Source of the DNA: a virus
Virus record (IMG/VR): IMGVR_UViG_3300034101_001021
Coordinates: 1 to 63,400 of that record
Strand: one strand, 5' to 3'
DNA length: 63,400 nucleotides
Shown: piece after piece, positions 1 to 6,191 of the stretch
How positions within the stretch are numbered: the stretch's first letter is position 1
Layout of the letters: each line of letters begins with the position of its first letter
The notes under the pieces: model-generated
What the model was told of the DNA's origin: nothing
Database searches by the model: none
Seen by the model: only the letters and a program-made list of their open reading frames with translations
Translations under genes and position numbers: made by a program

Positions 1-127
1 GGAAGAGGCTACCGAGTTCTTGCGTATGCACCTGGAGGTTCAGTCCCGGTCGGATCTCAAAACTAATGACGCGGCGAGGATAAAGCTCGACATCATCTAC
101 AAGGACTTTCAAGCATGGGAAAGTTAG
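1..127 (+). CDS. 3' end of the gene that crosses the genome join
   Basis: The frame opens at base 2 and ends at TAG 125-127. It matches the last 42 codons of the 138-residue protein encoded at 62966-63382, so this is that gene's tail continued across the circle and not an independent gene. It overlaps the start of the next gene (ATG at 115) by 13 bases. No function is recognised; see the full copy. Confidence 0.9.
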   Translation, partial: EEATEFLRMHLEVQSRSDLKTNDAARIKLDIIYKDFQAWES

Positions 128-145
128 TTTCGTACTCGGTCTTCA
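1..145. repeat. Terminal direct repeat, left copy
   Basis: These 145 bases recur at 63256-63400 with three mismatches, all in the first 19 bases (positions 1, 13 and 19 here); bases 20-145 are identical. Positions 13 and 19 are third codon positions of the gene crossing the join (ACC/ACA Thr and TTC/TTT Phe), so the protein is unchanged. This is the pattern expected when a circular or terminally redundant genome is assembled as a line. The silent differences suggest strain variation more than random error. Confidence 0.95.
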
Positions 146-396
146 TACCCGAGGAGCACTACAAAAAGCTGAAGGAAGCAGCTCGATCTCGCGGCGCAGC
201 AGCACTAGTTCGTGACGGGCTATCAATCATTCTGGATAACAAAGAAGTATTCGATGCTGGCTACGAGAAGGGAATCAAAGACGCAGCCCAAGTTGTCTAT
301 GAGTGCCCCGAGGCGCAACTGGTAGCAGTCAAAGGCAGAGACATTGGGGTCTACCTATCTGAGCAGATCGAGATGCTTATAAAGGACAAGAAATGA
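115..396 (+). CDS. Small protein with ribbon-helix-helix-like N-terminus, possible regulator
   Basis: A 93-residue protein. The first 40 residues look like a ribbon-helix-helix (Arc/MetJ) DNA-binding unit: a short strand (VSYSVFIPEEHY), a helix (KKLKEAARSRG) and a second helix (ALVRDGLSIILDN). The C-terminal half is unassigned. It overlaps the recombination-operon gene before it and the methyltransferase after it by 4 bases (ATGA), so it is translated within the same rightward operon. Such dimeric proteins bind short inverted repeats, so it is one candidate reader of the TGTAAC/GTTACA sites. The fold call is from sequence pattern only. Confidence 0.55.
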   Translation: MGKLVSYSVFIPEEHYKKLKEAARSRGAAALVRDGLSIILDNKEVFDAGYEKGIKDAAQVVYECPEAQLVAVKGRDIGVYLSEQIEMLIKDKK

Positions 397-929
397 AAGA
401 CAAGATTGCAGCAATCAAGAGCCGGTACGACCTCCCTAATCTCATTCCTTTTCATGGCATTTCTATTGAGCTAGGCGTAGCTGAGGGTGGGTTTTCTGAA
501 GCCATACTCGTTAAGGGGCGGGCCTCCTATCACTACGGGGTGGATCGTTATACCGGGGAGCGTGGGCATACGGATGACGAGTATCTGAAGGCCCTGCATA
601 AATTGGAGAGGTTTAAGCATCGGTTCACCCTGCTGCGGTGTGACTTCTCTGTAGCGGTCCACCTTTTTCCAGACGAATACTTTGACTTTGTTTACGTTGA
701 TGGATACGCCCATACCGGTCAGGAGCGGGGCAAAACCTTCTATGACTGGTGGCCGAAGGTAAAGCCTGGCGGGCTATTTGGTGGGGATGACTATGACGTT
801 CAATGGCCGGAGACAACCACTGCGGTTAACACGTTTGTGAAGAACGTAAACCGTGAACTATATGTAACTCAGTGCGACAAAGGGGAAGACTGGGCGAGTT
901 TGTTTCAGTCCTGGTTCGTACAGAAATAA
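393..929 (+). CDS. Class I SAM-dependent methyltransferase-like protein
   Basis: 178 residues. It has the order of motifs of class I (Rossmann) methyltransferases: a glycine-rich SAM loop (IELGVAEGGFS, about residues 26-36), a strand ending in acid (YGVDRY), FDFVYVDGYAHTG near residues 89-101, and KPGGLFGGDDYD further on. This resembles the Methyltransf_24-type proteins often encoded by phages and sugar-modification loci, which act on small molecules or glycans. No DNA methylase motif (DPPY/NPPY) is visible, so DNA methylation is unlikely. The substrate cannot be told. The ATG overlaps the previous stop (ATGA). Confidence 0.65.
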   Translation: MKDKIAAIKSRYDLPNLIPFHGISIELGVAEGGFSEAILVKGRASYHYGVDRYTGERGHTDDEYLKALHKLERFKHRFTLLRCDFSVAVHLFPDEYFDFVYVDGYAHTGQERGKTFYDWWPKVKPGGLFGGDDYDVQWPETTTAVNTFVKNVNRELYVTQCDKGEDWASLFQSWFVQK

Positions 930-939
930 GGAGAGAGAG

Positions 940-1233
940 ATGACACCGATTGAAACATTCAAATTCCTAAAGAACAAAAATTTAGACCTAACAGCAATGA
1001 TGATCTTGGAAAGGATGGCGTTCTATGACCGCCCAATCATGACGGGACAGATGGTCACAGATGCAACAAATAATTCTGCGTTTACGTCTCACGCTACGGT
1101 GTATAAGTATCTGGCTAGGCTCAAAGAGCGAGGTCTTATCGGAGAAGTAAACGAGTACAGCGATGGTCGGTGCACGTACATAGAGGCAACAACCAAAGGC
1201 AAAAAACTTTTAAAGGAGTATGTAAATGGCTGA
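940..1233 (+). CDS. Winged-helix DNA-binding protein (MarR-like fold)
   Basis: 97 residues, preceded by a strong AGGAGAGAGAG ribosome site. Predicted helices are followed by a helix-turn-helix (TSHATVYKYLARLKERGLI) and a wing with the typical G-R-x-T-Y-I-E-A-T-T-K-G-K-K-L pattern of MarR/PadR-like winged helices. No sensory domain is apparent. A small phage-encoded transcription regulator is the likely role; its target is unknown. It overlaps the next gene by 8 bases. Confidence 0.65.
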   Translation: MTPIETFKFLKNKNLDLTAMMILERMAFYDRPIMTGQMVTDATNNSAFTSHATVYKYLARLKERGLIGEVNEYSDGRCTYIEATTKGKKLLKEYVNG

Positions 1234-1489
1234 GAATATTCGTATGAGCAAAAGCATGGTGGAGTGCTTCACTGCAAAAGTGAACTACGGAGACGGAAAA
1301 GTAGAAGTGCTTTTTGTACCGCTATTTGGTGGTAAACCAGGATGGGTTGGGCCAGGGTATTGGAAACCCCAACTAGAAGGAAAAGTCACATCGCCTCCCC
1401 CTTTCAATTACAACACACGCATATACACACGCGACGAACTTATGAAGGCTGGGGCTAAGTCTAAGTTTGAATATTTGTGGATGCGTTAA
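1226..1489 (+). CDS. Hypothetical protein
   Basis: 87 residues with a good ribosome site (AAAGGAG) and an 8-base overlap with the gene before it. The middle is rich in Gly, Pro and Trp (GGKPGWVGPGYWKPQ), suggesting a small beta domain. No signal peptide, membrane segment or recognisable motif. Function unknown. Confidence 0.7.
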   Translation: MAENIRMSKSMVECFTAKVNYGDGKVEVLFVPLFGGKPGWVGPGYWKPQLEGKVTSPPPFNYNTRIYTRDELMKAGAKSKFEYLWMR

Positions 1490-1500
1490 AAGGGGTAGCC

Positions 1501-1818
1501 ATGAAAAAGATCTTAACTGGTTTACTGATGGTCCCTACGATGGCAAGTGCTGAGTTCATGTCTGGTAACAATCTGCTTAGTGATATGAACGGTGACATCG
1601 TAGATCAGATGATTGCCCTTGGTTATGTGATGGGCGTATCTGATGTGTTCACTAATGGAACCGTGTGCCCCCCTAACAATGTCACTGCGGGTCAGGTCAA
1701 AGACATCATTAAGCGACACTTAGAAGCCAACCCGTCTATCCGTCATTTCACCGCAGACAGCCTCATTAAGAATAAGTTAGAGGAGATCTGGCCGTGCCGC
1801 AGGGGGCGTGGAACATGA
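1501..1818 (+). CDS. Secreted Rap1a/Tai-type protein (immunity-like)
   Basis: 105 residues from the ATG at 1501, chosen because AGGGG precedes it and it gives a clean Sec signal peptide (MKKILTGLLMVPTMASA, cut after ASA). An upstream ATG at 1477 would bury the signal. The mature part fits the Rap1a/Tai family: F-M-S-G-N-x-L-L, G-Y-V-M-G-V-S-D, then C-P-P-x-x-V-T-A-G-Q and a final W-P-C. Known members are periplasmic proteins that neutralise peptidoglycan-cutting or other type VI effectors. A phage might use one to block a rival's effector, control lysis or exclude superinfection; that is inference. Confidence 0.7.
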   Translation: MKKILTGLLMVPTMASAEFMSGNNLLSDMNGDIVDQMIALGYVMGVSDVFTNGTVCPPNNVTAGQVKDIIKRHLEANPSIRHFTADSLIKNKLEEIWPCRRGRGT

Positions 1819-2033
1819 TTACCGTGGAGCAGTACGCCCAAAGAAATAGGATCTCGGAAAACAGCGCCCGCAAGAGATTGCAGCGCAAGGTCTTGGATGG
1901 CTACATGTTTAAAATGCGCGGGCCTGATAATCGTTTTGTTTACCACGACAAGCCGCCAGTAACAATCAAGTGGCATGACCCGTTCAACCGGATCAAGGAC
2001 TGTAAACCTAAAACCGAGGCACTAGAAACTTAA
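1815..2033 (+). CDS. Small helix-turn-helix protein
   Basis: 72 residues from the ATG at 1815, which overlaps the previous stop (ATGA). The N-terminus reads as a helix-turn-helix of the MerR/excisionase type (TVEQYAQRNRISENSARKRL, then a short basic turn). The rest is basic with no further domain. It could be an excisionase-like or transcription factor; there is no integrase here, so regulation is more likely. Confidence 0.55.
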   Translation: MITVEQYAQRNRISENSARKRLQRKVLDGYMFKMRGPDNRFVYHDKPPVTIKWHDPFNRIKDCKPKTEALET

Positions 2034-2044
2034 AGGGGTGAGAA

Positions 2045-2269
2045 ATGAGTATCCACACTTGTAGTTATTTCTGCGACAGACCTGATTGCATTAAGGCGCA
2101 AAGGGATGAGTTACGTCAAAAGTTTGAGCAAGCAGAGAAACCTTGGGTTGACCTAACTGATGAGGAGATCAAAGAAATCATAGGCCCCTGGGGTCCAACT
2201 CCGATCAGGGGCTATACCCGCAAACTGTTCGACGCCATTGAGGCTAAGTTAAAGGAGAAGAACACATGA
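2045..2269 (+). CDS. Hypothetical protein, first of three tandem relatives
   Basis: 74 residues. The N-terminus carries Cys and His (CSYFCDRPDC). The second half has W-V-D-L-T-D-E-E and ends in KLKEKNT, both shared with the next two genes. The last codons also encode AAAGGAGAAGAACAC, the ribosome site of the following gene. Function unknown; the set looks like serial duplication of a small acidic helical protein. Confidence 0.7.
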   Translation: MSIHTCSYFCDRPDCIKAQRDELRQKFEQAEKPWVDLTDEEIKEIIGPWGPTPIRGYTRKLFDAIEAKLKEKNT

Positions 2270-2505
2270 CATGGGTGTTTCTAACCGACAAAGAACGGGA
2301 AAAAATTGCCTACGATGCAGGACCATATGTTGTAGACGGGCTTGACCCACATGAAACAGAGGTGCGTAAGCGTAACCCCCGTGATGACTGGAAAGGGTTG
2401 ACCAAAGAAGAGCGCAAAGAAACCATAGATTCAATGCCCAAACCGTTTTACATGAGACATTTGTATGCTTTGCTTGAAGACAAACTAAAGGAGAAGAACA
2501 CATGA
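2266..2505 (+). CDS. Hypothetical protein, second of three tandem relatives
   Basis: 79 residues. Begins with TWVFLTDKEREKI, matching the W-V-x-L-T-D-x-E motif of its neighbours, and ends in KLKEKNT, whose codons double as the next gene's ribosome site. It lacks the N-terminal Cys segment of the first relative. Starts on an ATGA overlap. Function unknown. Confidence 0.7.
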   Translation: MTWVFLTDKEREKIAYDAGPYVVDGLDPHETEVRKRNPRDDWKGLTKEERKETIDSMPKPFYMRHLYALLEDKLKEKNT

Positions 2506-2696
2506 TCTGTACTTGCGGCGACCCTACCACTTTAGGTGTTGTACATCTCCGTGACAGACCGTGCTTTCACTATGTTGAGCGCGAATGGGTGCCACTCACC
2601 GATGAAGAGTTTGAAGAAGTAATTAAGGAACTTGGCAAAGATCCAAGAATCTTAGCTGTAGAGATTGAAATAAGACTGATGGAGAAAAATACATGA
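2502..2696 (+). CDS. Hypothetical protein, third of three tandem relatives
   Basis: 64 residues. N-terminal Cys residues (ICTCGDP) resemble the first relative; W-V-P-L-T-D-E-E and the ending MEKNT tie it to both. The 3' end GGAGAAAAATACATGA supplies the ribosome site of the next gene. Function unknown. Confidence 0.7.
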   Translation: MICTCGDPTTLGVVHLRDRPCFHYVEREWVPLTDEEFEEVIKELGKDPRILAVEIEIRLMEKNT

Positions 2697-2974
2697 ACTT
2701 TGAAGATAAACCTGGGTACGACTCGCACACTCACATGGTCACACTCAATACCTTTGGAGATGTACGTCGGTTGATCTTGGACACGATCTGGCAGCTCCGT
2801 GAGGGGAGCATGTCTCCGAATGTAGGCATGGCAATAGCCGCCAACATGAAGACTCTTAACGACAACATAAACGCCGAGATCAGCGCAGCCAAGCTATCAA
2901 TCATGACTGAGGACCGGGCAAACAACTTTGGGAAGCTGGTTAGCATGGGCACCAGGGCGATCAACGACAAATGA
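2693..2974 (+). CDS. Hypothetical helical protein
   Basis: 93 residues, mostly helical by composition, with no Cys or membrane segment. It overlaps the neighbours on both sides by 4 bases, so the whole run 2045-3614 is translationally coupled. No family recognised. Confidence 0.65.
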   Translation: MNFEDKPGYDSHTHMVTLNTFGDVRRLILDTIWQLREGSMSPNVGMAIAANMKTLNDNINAEISAAKLSIMTEDRANNFGKLVSMGTRAINDK

Positions 2975-3354
2975 GACGTAGGCTGGAAGATCTTGATGTA
3001 AGAGATCGACTACGGATCAGGTATGGAAATGATCGCTATGTCATCGAAGAACTTTGGGAAAGGTCAATTAAGAAGTTCAAGATTACATACCTGCCTTTTT
3101 ATTTCTATACCAAGTACCCTTACCTCAAACCGTATGAAGATAGATTTCTTAAGTTTCGTGACCGGTTTATTAAAAAGTTTAAACCATGGTATCCAAGTCA
3201 GCGTTTTGACTATTGGGGGAGGACTGGGGTGTCTTGCATAGAAGGCAAGCCCATACAGTTGTACTACATGAACGACCCTGAAAAAGAGATGTCAATTGCG
3301 GTGATGCTACGAACGCTGCTCTACACCGAGCAATTAGAAAGGAAGAAGAAATGA
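2971..3354 (+). CDS. Hypothetical basic protein rich in Tyr and Phe
   Basis: 127 residues, very basic and aromatic (KFKITYLPFYFYTKYPYLKP). No signal peptide or membrane span is clear. Starts on an ATGA overlap. Function unknown; the charge would allow nucleic-acid binding but nothing specific supports it. Confidence 0.65.
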   Translation: MRRRLEDLDVRDRLRIRYGNDRYVIEELWERSIKKFKITYLPFYFYTKYPYLKPYEDRFLKFRDRFIKKFKPWYPSQRFDYWGRTGVSCIEGKPIQLYYMNDPEKEMSIAVMLRTLLYTEQLERKKK

Positions 3355-3614
3355 ACTCACTACTTGATCAACGCATACAGAACGGCACCTACTGGTCTGG
3401 CTTTGTGCTCGGCGCATTTTCTATGATGTTCCTGGTCCTGGCCATTGGCCGTATGACAGATGACGATATGCCTAGTCAACTCACCATGCCAAAGGATGTT
3501 GTGGAGGCATACAGGATGGGACTCAAAGATGCCATGAAGACAAACCCTCCCTCGCTTGAACTAGAACAGACATGCTTAAATATGTGGGCAGAGAGACAAC
3601 CAATTAAAGAATAG
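3351..3614 (+). CDS. Small single-span membrane protein
   Basis: 87 residues with one clear membrane segment at about residues 17-33 (GFVLGAFSMMFLVLAIG) and a soluble acidic/helical tail. Last gene of a tightly coupled run; the next 125 bases hold a structured RNA candidate. Function unknown. Confidence 0.7.
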   Translation: MNSLLDQRIQNGTYWSGFVLGAFSMMFLVLAIGRMTDDDMPSQLTMPKDVVEAYRMGLKDAMKTNPPSLELEQTCLNMWAERQPIKE

Positions 3615-3618
3615 CGAC

Positions 3619-3719
3619 CAGCCGGAGGTGTCGTGGCCTAGACATCCGAACAACACCGGCAGCGGGGGCCTTCATCCGGTACCGAGGGGTTCCGGCTTGG
3701 CTCCAGAAGGTGACCCCGC
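3619..3719 (+). ncRNA. Structured leader RNA candidate with pseudoknot
   Basis: The 125-base gap before DUF3310 can fold compactly. P1: AGCCGGA (3620-3626) with TCCGGCT (3691-3697), 7 bp. Inside it, P2: GGTGTC (3627-3632) with GACATC (3641-3646), one wobble; and P3: ACCGG (3655-3659) with CCGGT (3676-3680). The P3 loop holds GCGGGG (3662-3667), a perfect match to CCCCGC (3714-3719) downstream of P1, which makes a pseudoknot. The next ribosome site (AAGGAG, near 3729) lies just after. This could be a cis-regulatory element or a small RNA. No known class was recognised and it does not fold as a tRNA. Confidence 0.45.
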
Positions 3720-3739
3720 ACCTACACTAAGGAGAGATC

Positions 3740-3979
3740 ATGAGAAAGAAAGTAGATCTGATTAACCACCCACCCCACTACACCGTAGGCGGGATAGAAA
3801 CCATAGACTTCATGCGGGCTAAATCTACCCCCGAAGAGTTCATGGGTCATTTAAGATTGACGGTCATCAAGTATCTCAGCCGTACTGGCTACAAAGATGA
3901 CGCGCTGGAGGATTTGAAGAAGGCCCATTGGTATCTTAGTTATCTCATTGCGGAGGCAGAACGTGAGGAAGGTAAGTGA
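3740..3979 (+). CDS. DUF3310 family protein
   Basis: 79 residues carrying the family signature: N-H-P-P-H-Y-T near the N-terminus, G-G-I-E-T-I-D-F, then K-Y-L-S-R-T-G-Y-K-D and D-L-K-K-A-H-W-Y-L. This small protein is common in phage early regions and is sometimes labelled a nucleotide kinase-like protein, though its activity is unproven. It has a strong ribosome site (AAGGAG) and follows the structured RNA candidate. Confidence 0.8.
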   Translation: MRKKVDLINHPPHYTVGGIETIDFMRAKSTPEEFMGHLRLTVIKYLSRTGYKDDALEDLKKAHWYLSYLIAEAEREEGK

Positions 3980-4154
3980 AAAGGTCTGGACGTACCTGGT
4001 TGAGCACAAGAGGCCAGTCACCAGCGACAAGATTGCAGATCATTACTTGGTCAGCAATGATTCAGTAAGAAAAGTTTTGGGAGAATTGACCCGTAAACAA
4101 GTACTAGATCGAATTAAAACCGGCAATAAGTCTCTATACAAAATTAAGGATTAA
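3963..4154 (+). CDS. Small winged-helix protein
   Basis: 63 residues from GTG at 3963, chosen because GGAGG lies 6 bases upstream; the alternative TTG at 3948 has no ribosome site. It overlaps DUF3310 by 17 bases. The sequence follows a winged helix: a first helix (EKVWTYLVEHKRP), T-S-D-K-I-A-D-H-Y, the recognition helix S-N-D-S-V-R-K-V-L-G-E-L, then a wing (RIKTGNKSLYKI). Likely a transcription regulator. Confidence 0.6.
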   Translation: MRKVSEKVWTYLVEHKRPVTSDKIADHYLVSNDSVRKVLGELTRKQVLDRIKTGNKSLYKIKD

Positions 4155-4156
4155 CT

Positions 4157-4384
4157 ATGAACATCACGCCACTCACAGGAATGTATTCCGCAGCCGACAC
4201 CATCAAGGTCGAGATCAGAGAACAAGACCCACCGTTCACCATGTATGGATTGAGCCGTGAACCCAAAGAAGACGCTATGAAGCTCGCCTTGAACGCCCTT
4301 CTGCTATGGGAAGAGATGATCCCTAAAACAAACGCATCCAAGGTCAGGTCAGAAGCTATCGAGGCTCTTCAGAAGTATGTCTAA
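4157..4384 (+). CDS. Hypothetical protein
   Basis: 75 residues, two bases after the winged-helix gene and overlapping the nuclease gene by 8 bases. A short beta-rich start is followed by an alpha-helical tail. No family recognised. Confidence 0.65.
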   Translation: MNITPLTGMYSAADTIKVEIREQDPPFTMYGLSREPKEDAMKLALNALLLWEEMIPKTNASKVRSEAIEALQKYV

Positions 4385-4673
4385 CTACCGCAACAAGGCG
4401 CTCCTGGAGGTTGTCCGGGAGTCTCCTTGTCAGATGTGCGGGGCCAAAGACGGTACGGTAGCGGCGGCTCACAGCAACAGACTGCGGGACGGTAAAGGTA
4501 AAGCCATCAAAGCCCATGACTTTCGTATCGCGGCTCTCTGTTACAGATGCCATTCACGCATCGACCAGGGGGCGGACATGAGCAAAGAGGAACGGATGGA
4601 GGCGTGGGAAGAGGCGCACCGGGCTACCATCGGCTGGTTGTTTATGAACGAGAAACTCAAGGTCTTGTCTTAG
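4377..4673 (+). CDS. YbcO/Ref-like HNH-family nuclease
   Basis: 98 residues with the pattern of small phage nucleases of the YbcO (DUF1364)/Ref group: C-Q-M-C-G-A, A-A-H-S-N, G-K-G-K-A-I-K-A-H-D, then A-A-L-C-Y-R-C-H-S-R-I-D. The paired Cys and His residues fit a zinc-stabilised beta-beta-alpha metal nuclease. In lambdoid phages relatives sit in the nin region and may act in recombination. Last gene before the 724-base non-coding stretch. Confidence 0.7.
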   Translation: MSNYRNKALLEVVRESPCQMCGAKDGTVAAAHSNRLRDGKGKAIKAHDFRIAALCYRCHSRIDQGADMSKEERMEAWEEAHRATIGWLFMNEKLKVLS

Positions 4674-4737
4674 GGGCGGGGAGGTGGTACTTTCCCTAGT
4701 GTTTCATGTGTAACTCTCCTCCCTGTTCACAGGGATT

Positions 4738-4773
4738 AGACCCAGACTCTCTCCCTGAGCTGGGTCTTTTTTT
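4738..4773 (+). terminator. Intrinsic terminator after the early run
   Basis: Stem AGACCCAG (4738-4745) with CTGGGTCT (4760-4767), followed by a run of T ending at 4773. It lies 65 bases after the nuclease gene and would end the transcript running from the recombination genes through the small early genes. Confidence 0.85.
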
Positions 4774-4775
4774 CA

Positions 4776-4849
4776 TGGGGGCCGGCAAGTCGGCGCGGCG
4801 ACTTTAAATAGCCCGTAACCTTTCCTTGGTGCAAATGATCCGGCCCCCA
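4776..4849 (+). ncRNA. Structured element with 10-bp closing stem
   Basis: TGGGGGCCGG (4776-4785) pairs perfectly with CCGGCCCCCA (4840-4849). Inside, AAGTCG (4787-4792) pairs with CGACTT (4799-4804). It starts three bases after the terminator's T run, so it is a separate element. Two exact nested stems in 74 bases are unlikely by chance. No RNA class recognised. Confidence 0.4.
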
Positions 4850-4916
4850 CCCTTCTAGGGAACTTTTTCTCAGTTGTGCTATCCTATGTCTGTCGGAAGT
4901 GACGCTCCGGTGTTGT

Positions 4917-4980
4917 GGCGAGAACTGTGGTATCCAAGAACCTCCTAGAGAGGGCTTGAAGTCATCGTTTGGTTCTCGCC
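4917..4980 (+). ncRNA. Rod-like hairpin, small-RNA candidate
   Basis: GGCGAGAAC (4917-4925) pairs perfectly with GTTCTCGCC (4972-4980). Within it CAAG (4935-4938) pairs with CTTG (4955-4958), and CCTC (4941-4944) with GAGG (4950-4953) around a 5-base loop. A terminator-type hairpin follows at 5000-5032, so a small RNA covering roughly 4890-5030 is plausible. No convincing promoter could be placed upstream. Confidence 0.4.
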
Positions 4981-4999
4981 CGATGCTGGCTCGTCAAAG

Positions 5000-5032
5000 C
5001 CCAAGTCCTCCCTAGGAGGTTTTTCTTTTGGG
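5000..5032 (+). terminator. Terminator-type hairpin with T run
   Basis: CCTCC (5007-5011) and GGAGG (5015-5019) close a 3-base loop and are followed by TTTTTCTTTT (5020-5029). A further outer pairing CCCAA (5000-5004) with TTGGG (5028-5032) would compete with termination, so attenuation is possible. It sits between the rod-like hairpin and the first operator palindrome. Confidence 0.6.
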
Positions 5033-5210
5033 TCTCCGGCTGCGGTACATGTGGACGGGGTCTCAACGCCAGCGCATGAACCAAAGATCTGATACTGGGG
5101 GAAAGCTGCGGAAGAATCGGAACGGGGTGGCGAAGCTAGTGCCCCAGCAGCGAACGACTGGCGAGTCAAAGCGGCTCCAATGGACAGACTTTGTAAAGGC
5201 ACCCGAGTCC

Positions 5211-5230
5211 ACTGTAACATTTGTTACAGT
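5211..5230. promoter_or_regulatory. Operator-type palindrome
   Basis: ACTGTAACA, two bases, TGTTACAGT: perfect 9-bp arms. It lies 168 bases before the PAPS-reductase start. A possible promoter, TTGTAA (5191-5196) with TAACAT (5215-5220) and an 18-base spacer, would place the -10 box inside the palindrome, as expected for repression. One of a family of sites in this genome. Confidence 0.7.
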
Positions 5231-5351
5231 ACACGGCTCGGGGATGGCTAAGTCTTGCCCACCAACGGACAGGTGGTGATAGACAAGGTAGAAACAGCAA
5301 GAAGTTAAGGTCAAAAACAACAAAGGGGGATAACTCCCCCCAAAAATCGTT

Positions 5352-5366
5352 TGTAACTGTGTTACA
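5352..5366. promoter_or_regulatory. Operator-type palindrome, short spacing
   Basis: TGTAAC, three bases, GTTACA, with a further half site GTTACA at 5378-5383. It lies 31 bases before the PAPS-reductase ATG, within its leader and near the ribosome site (AAGGAGAG). The spacing is two bases shorter than in the full-length sites. Confidence 0.6.
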
Positions 5367-5397
5367 GTTGGAACATAGTTACATCAAGGAGAGCAGC

Positions 5398-6180
5398 ATG
5401 GATCCCTTCAAGATTACGGAACCCACCGTCATATCGTTCTCTGGTGGTCGTACATCTGCGTATCTACTCTGGCGTGTTCTTCAAACCAACAATGGTCTGC
5501 CGGCTGATGGCCTTGTCGTCTTTGCCAATACAGGGAAAGAAGAAGAGGCGACTCTGCGTTTTGTCCGTGACTGCGAAGTCAATTGGGGCTGCGAGATTCA
5601 TTGGCTGGAGTTCCAAATTGAAGACCCGAAGTTCCGTCGCGTGAACTTTGATACAGCCAGCAGGAATGGCGAACCTTTTGAGGCGCTCATTCGCAAAAAA
5701 AAATACCTTCCAAACATGGTCGCAAGATTTTGCACTCAAGAGTTAAAAGTGCTGACCATAGACCGTTATCTCAAAAGCCTCGGTCATAAAAACTACCTTT
5801 CGATGGTTGGTATAAGGGCAGACGAGCCGCGCAGAGTCACCAAGATTCGCGGACAAGAAGACAAGTTCTGTCCTCTAGCCGACGCCCAAGTAACGGAGCA
5901 ACAGGTGTGGCGATTCTGGGATGAGCAACCTTTTGATCTTGCATTGCCAAAAATGAGTGGTGCATCTAACTGCGACCTTTGTTTTCTAAAGGGTGGTCAG
6001 ATCGTAATGGGATTGATAAAACAAAAGCCAGAACGTGCGGTCTGGTGGGCAAGTATGGAGGAGAAGATTGGCGCTAGATTTAGATCAGACCGCCCCTCAT
6101 ACGCTCAGATGGCCAAGTTTGCCAAAGACCAACAAAATTTATTTACCGACGAAACTATCCCGTGTTACTGCGGGGACTAA
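5398..6180 (+). CDS. PAPS reductase-family protein, IbrA-like
   Basis: 260 residues from the ATG at 5398, chosen for its AAGGAGAG site; the open frame extends upstream but through the palindrome region. It has the ATP-pyrophosphatase loop SGGRTS (residues 15-20), F-C-T-Q-E-L-K and a CDLC and CYC cysteine set near the C-terminus. Family members activate sulfur or bind nucleotides; phage copies probably do not serve sulfur assimilation. The next gene encodes a ParB-like protein, the pairing known from IbrA/IbrB, which together activate prophage-borne genes in Escherichia coli. A role in gene control or nucleic-acid modification is inferred. Confidence 0.75.
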   Translation: MDPFKITEPTVISFSGGRTSAYLLWRVLQTNNGLPADGLVVFANTGKEEEATLRFVRDCEVNWGCEIHWLEFQIEDPKFRRVNFDTASRNGEPFEALIRKKKYLPNMVARFCTQELKVLTIDRYLKSLGHKNYLSMVGIRADEPRRVTKIRGQEDKFCPLADAQVTEQQVWRFWDEQPFDLALPKMSGASNCDLCFLKGGQIVMGLIKQKPERAVWWASMEEKIGARFRSDRPSYAQMAKFAKDQQNLFTDETIPCYCGD

Positions 6181-6191
6181 AGGAGAAGAGC

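Larger units (their letters stand above)
4674..5397. other. 724-base non-coding, highly structured region
   Basis: No convincing gene fits here. From left to right it holds an intrinsic terminator (4738-4773), a 10-bp perfect stem enclosing a second hairpin (4776-4849), a 64-base rod-like hairpin (4917-4980), a second hairpin with a T run (5000-5032), a purine-rich stretch with possible long pairing CTGGGG (5095-5100)/CCCCAG (5143-5148), a 20-base operator-type palindrome (5211-5230), hairpins at 5259-5276 and 5325-5340, and a second palindrome (5352-5366). It may contain small RNAs, a replication origin, or both. Confidence 0.6.

Noticed and set aside
3615-3739. tRNA gene in the gap before DUF3310
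   Set aside because: No T-loop consensus, no anticodon arm of correct size and no CCA-end geometry; the pairing pattern is a different three-way junction.
5028-5279. 83-residue open frame in the non-coding region
   Set aside because: No ribosome site, composition unlike nearby genes, and it runs through hairpins and an operator palindrome; best read as chance.
5221-5397. Longer N-terminus for the PAPS-reductase protein
   Set aside because: The extra 59 residues overlap the palindromes and lack family similarity; ATG 5398 has a strong ribosome site.
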